DNA of 64,000 nucleotides from Bursaphelenchus xylophilus (taxonomy: Eukaryota > Nematoda > Chromadorea > Rhabditida > Aphelenchoididae). Each line of letters opens with the position of its first letter. Within the stretch, counting starts at the first letter, position 1. The notes under the pieces were generated by a model, which searched no databases, had not been told where the DNA came from, and was given only the letters and a program-made list of their open reading frames with translations. Made by a program: the position numbers and the translations under genes. Below, piece by piece: positions 63,981 through 64,000 of the stretch. The stretch is taken from assembly GCA_904066235.2 (NCBI GenBank), contig CAJFCV020000003.1:11036001-11100000 (forward strand), given 5' to 3'.

Positions 63981-64000
63981 CGCCTCAAAAGAGTTCTATC

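Overview
This window is nuclear DNA from a nematode, probably rhabditid-like; the species cannot be told from the sequence. The reasons are TTTCAG splice acceptors, AG-adjacent start codons typical of spliced-leader trans-splicing, split genes with phase-consistent introns, and recognisable orthologues of nematode genes (an egl-15-type FGF receptor, a patched-related protein, bbs-5, dss-1). All exon models were read by hand, by joining splice sites and checking reading phase. I could not run a database search.

Layout. (1) 224-12062, minus strand: a dual-specificity phosphatase whose 10.2 kb first intron holds a complete LTR retrotransposon (2328-10653, identical 361 bp LTRs, CATA target duplication). 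The retrotransposon sits inside an older inverted-repeat element (arms 1957-2230 and 10805-11075). (2) 12063-19300: no confident gene; low-complexity AT-rich DNA, MITEs, and one unidentified coding-like stretch (17341-17622, minus). (3) 19310-27021, plus: a nine-exon gene for a secreted, Thr/Lys/Glu-rich coiled-coil protein of unknown function, with a tRNA-Arg(TCT) in one intron. (4) 27022-33589: intergenic, filled by a hexanucleotide microsatellite and MITEs. (5) 33590-47961, plus: an 18-exon FGF receptor tyrosine kinase (1266 residues) with an unusual acidic insert between Ig1 and Ig2; one intron holds a 2.9 kb palindrome with 113 bp tandem repeats and a gene-like fragment at its centre. (6) 48386-48458, minus: tRNA-Arg(ACG). 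(7) 49429-49716, plus: dss-1/SEM1, convergent with bbs-5 (49888-52716, minus). (8) 54047-63980, plus: a 12-exon patched-related transmembrane protein (890 residues), with introns loaded with palindromic elements.

The genes look functionally independent: a signalling phosphatase, an FGF receptor, a ciliary BBSome subunit, a proteasome/BRCA2-associated peptide and a sterol-sensing-domain protein. The dominant theme is repeat invasion. About 25 copies of one MITE family (ends TCAGTCTGTCGGG), about a dozen copies or remnants of a 450 bp fold-back family, Tc1/mariner-type and Transib-like MITEs and several long palindromes occupy most introns. The best leads are: a 10-base word (CGTATTTTAC and its complement) scattered through introns of four genes; a patched-related exon fragment that recurs three times fused to the same MITE; the gene-like cargo in the FGF receptor intron; and a third ORF in the LTR element that resembles an SGNH fold with an RG-rich tail.
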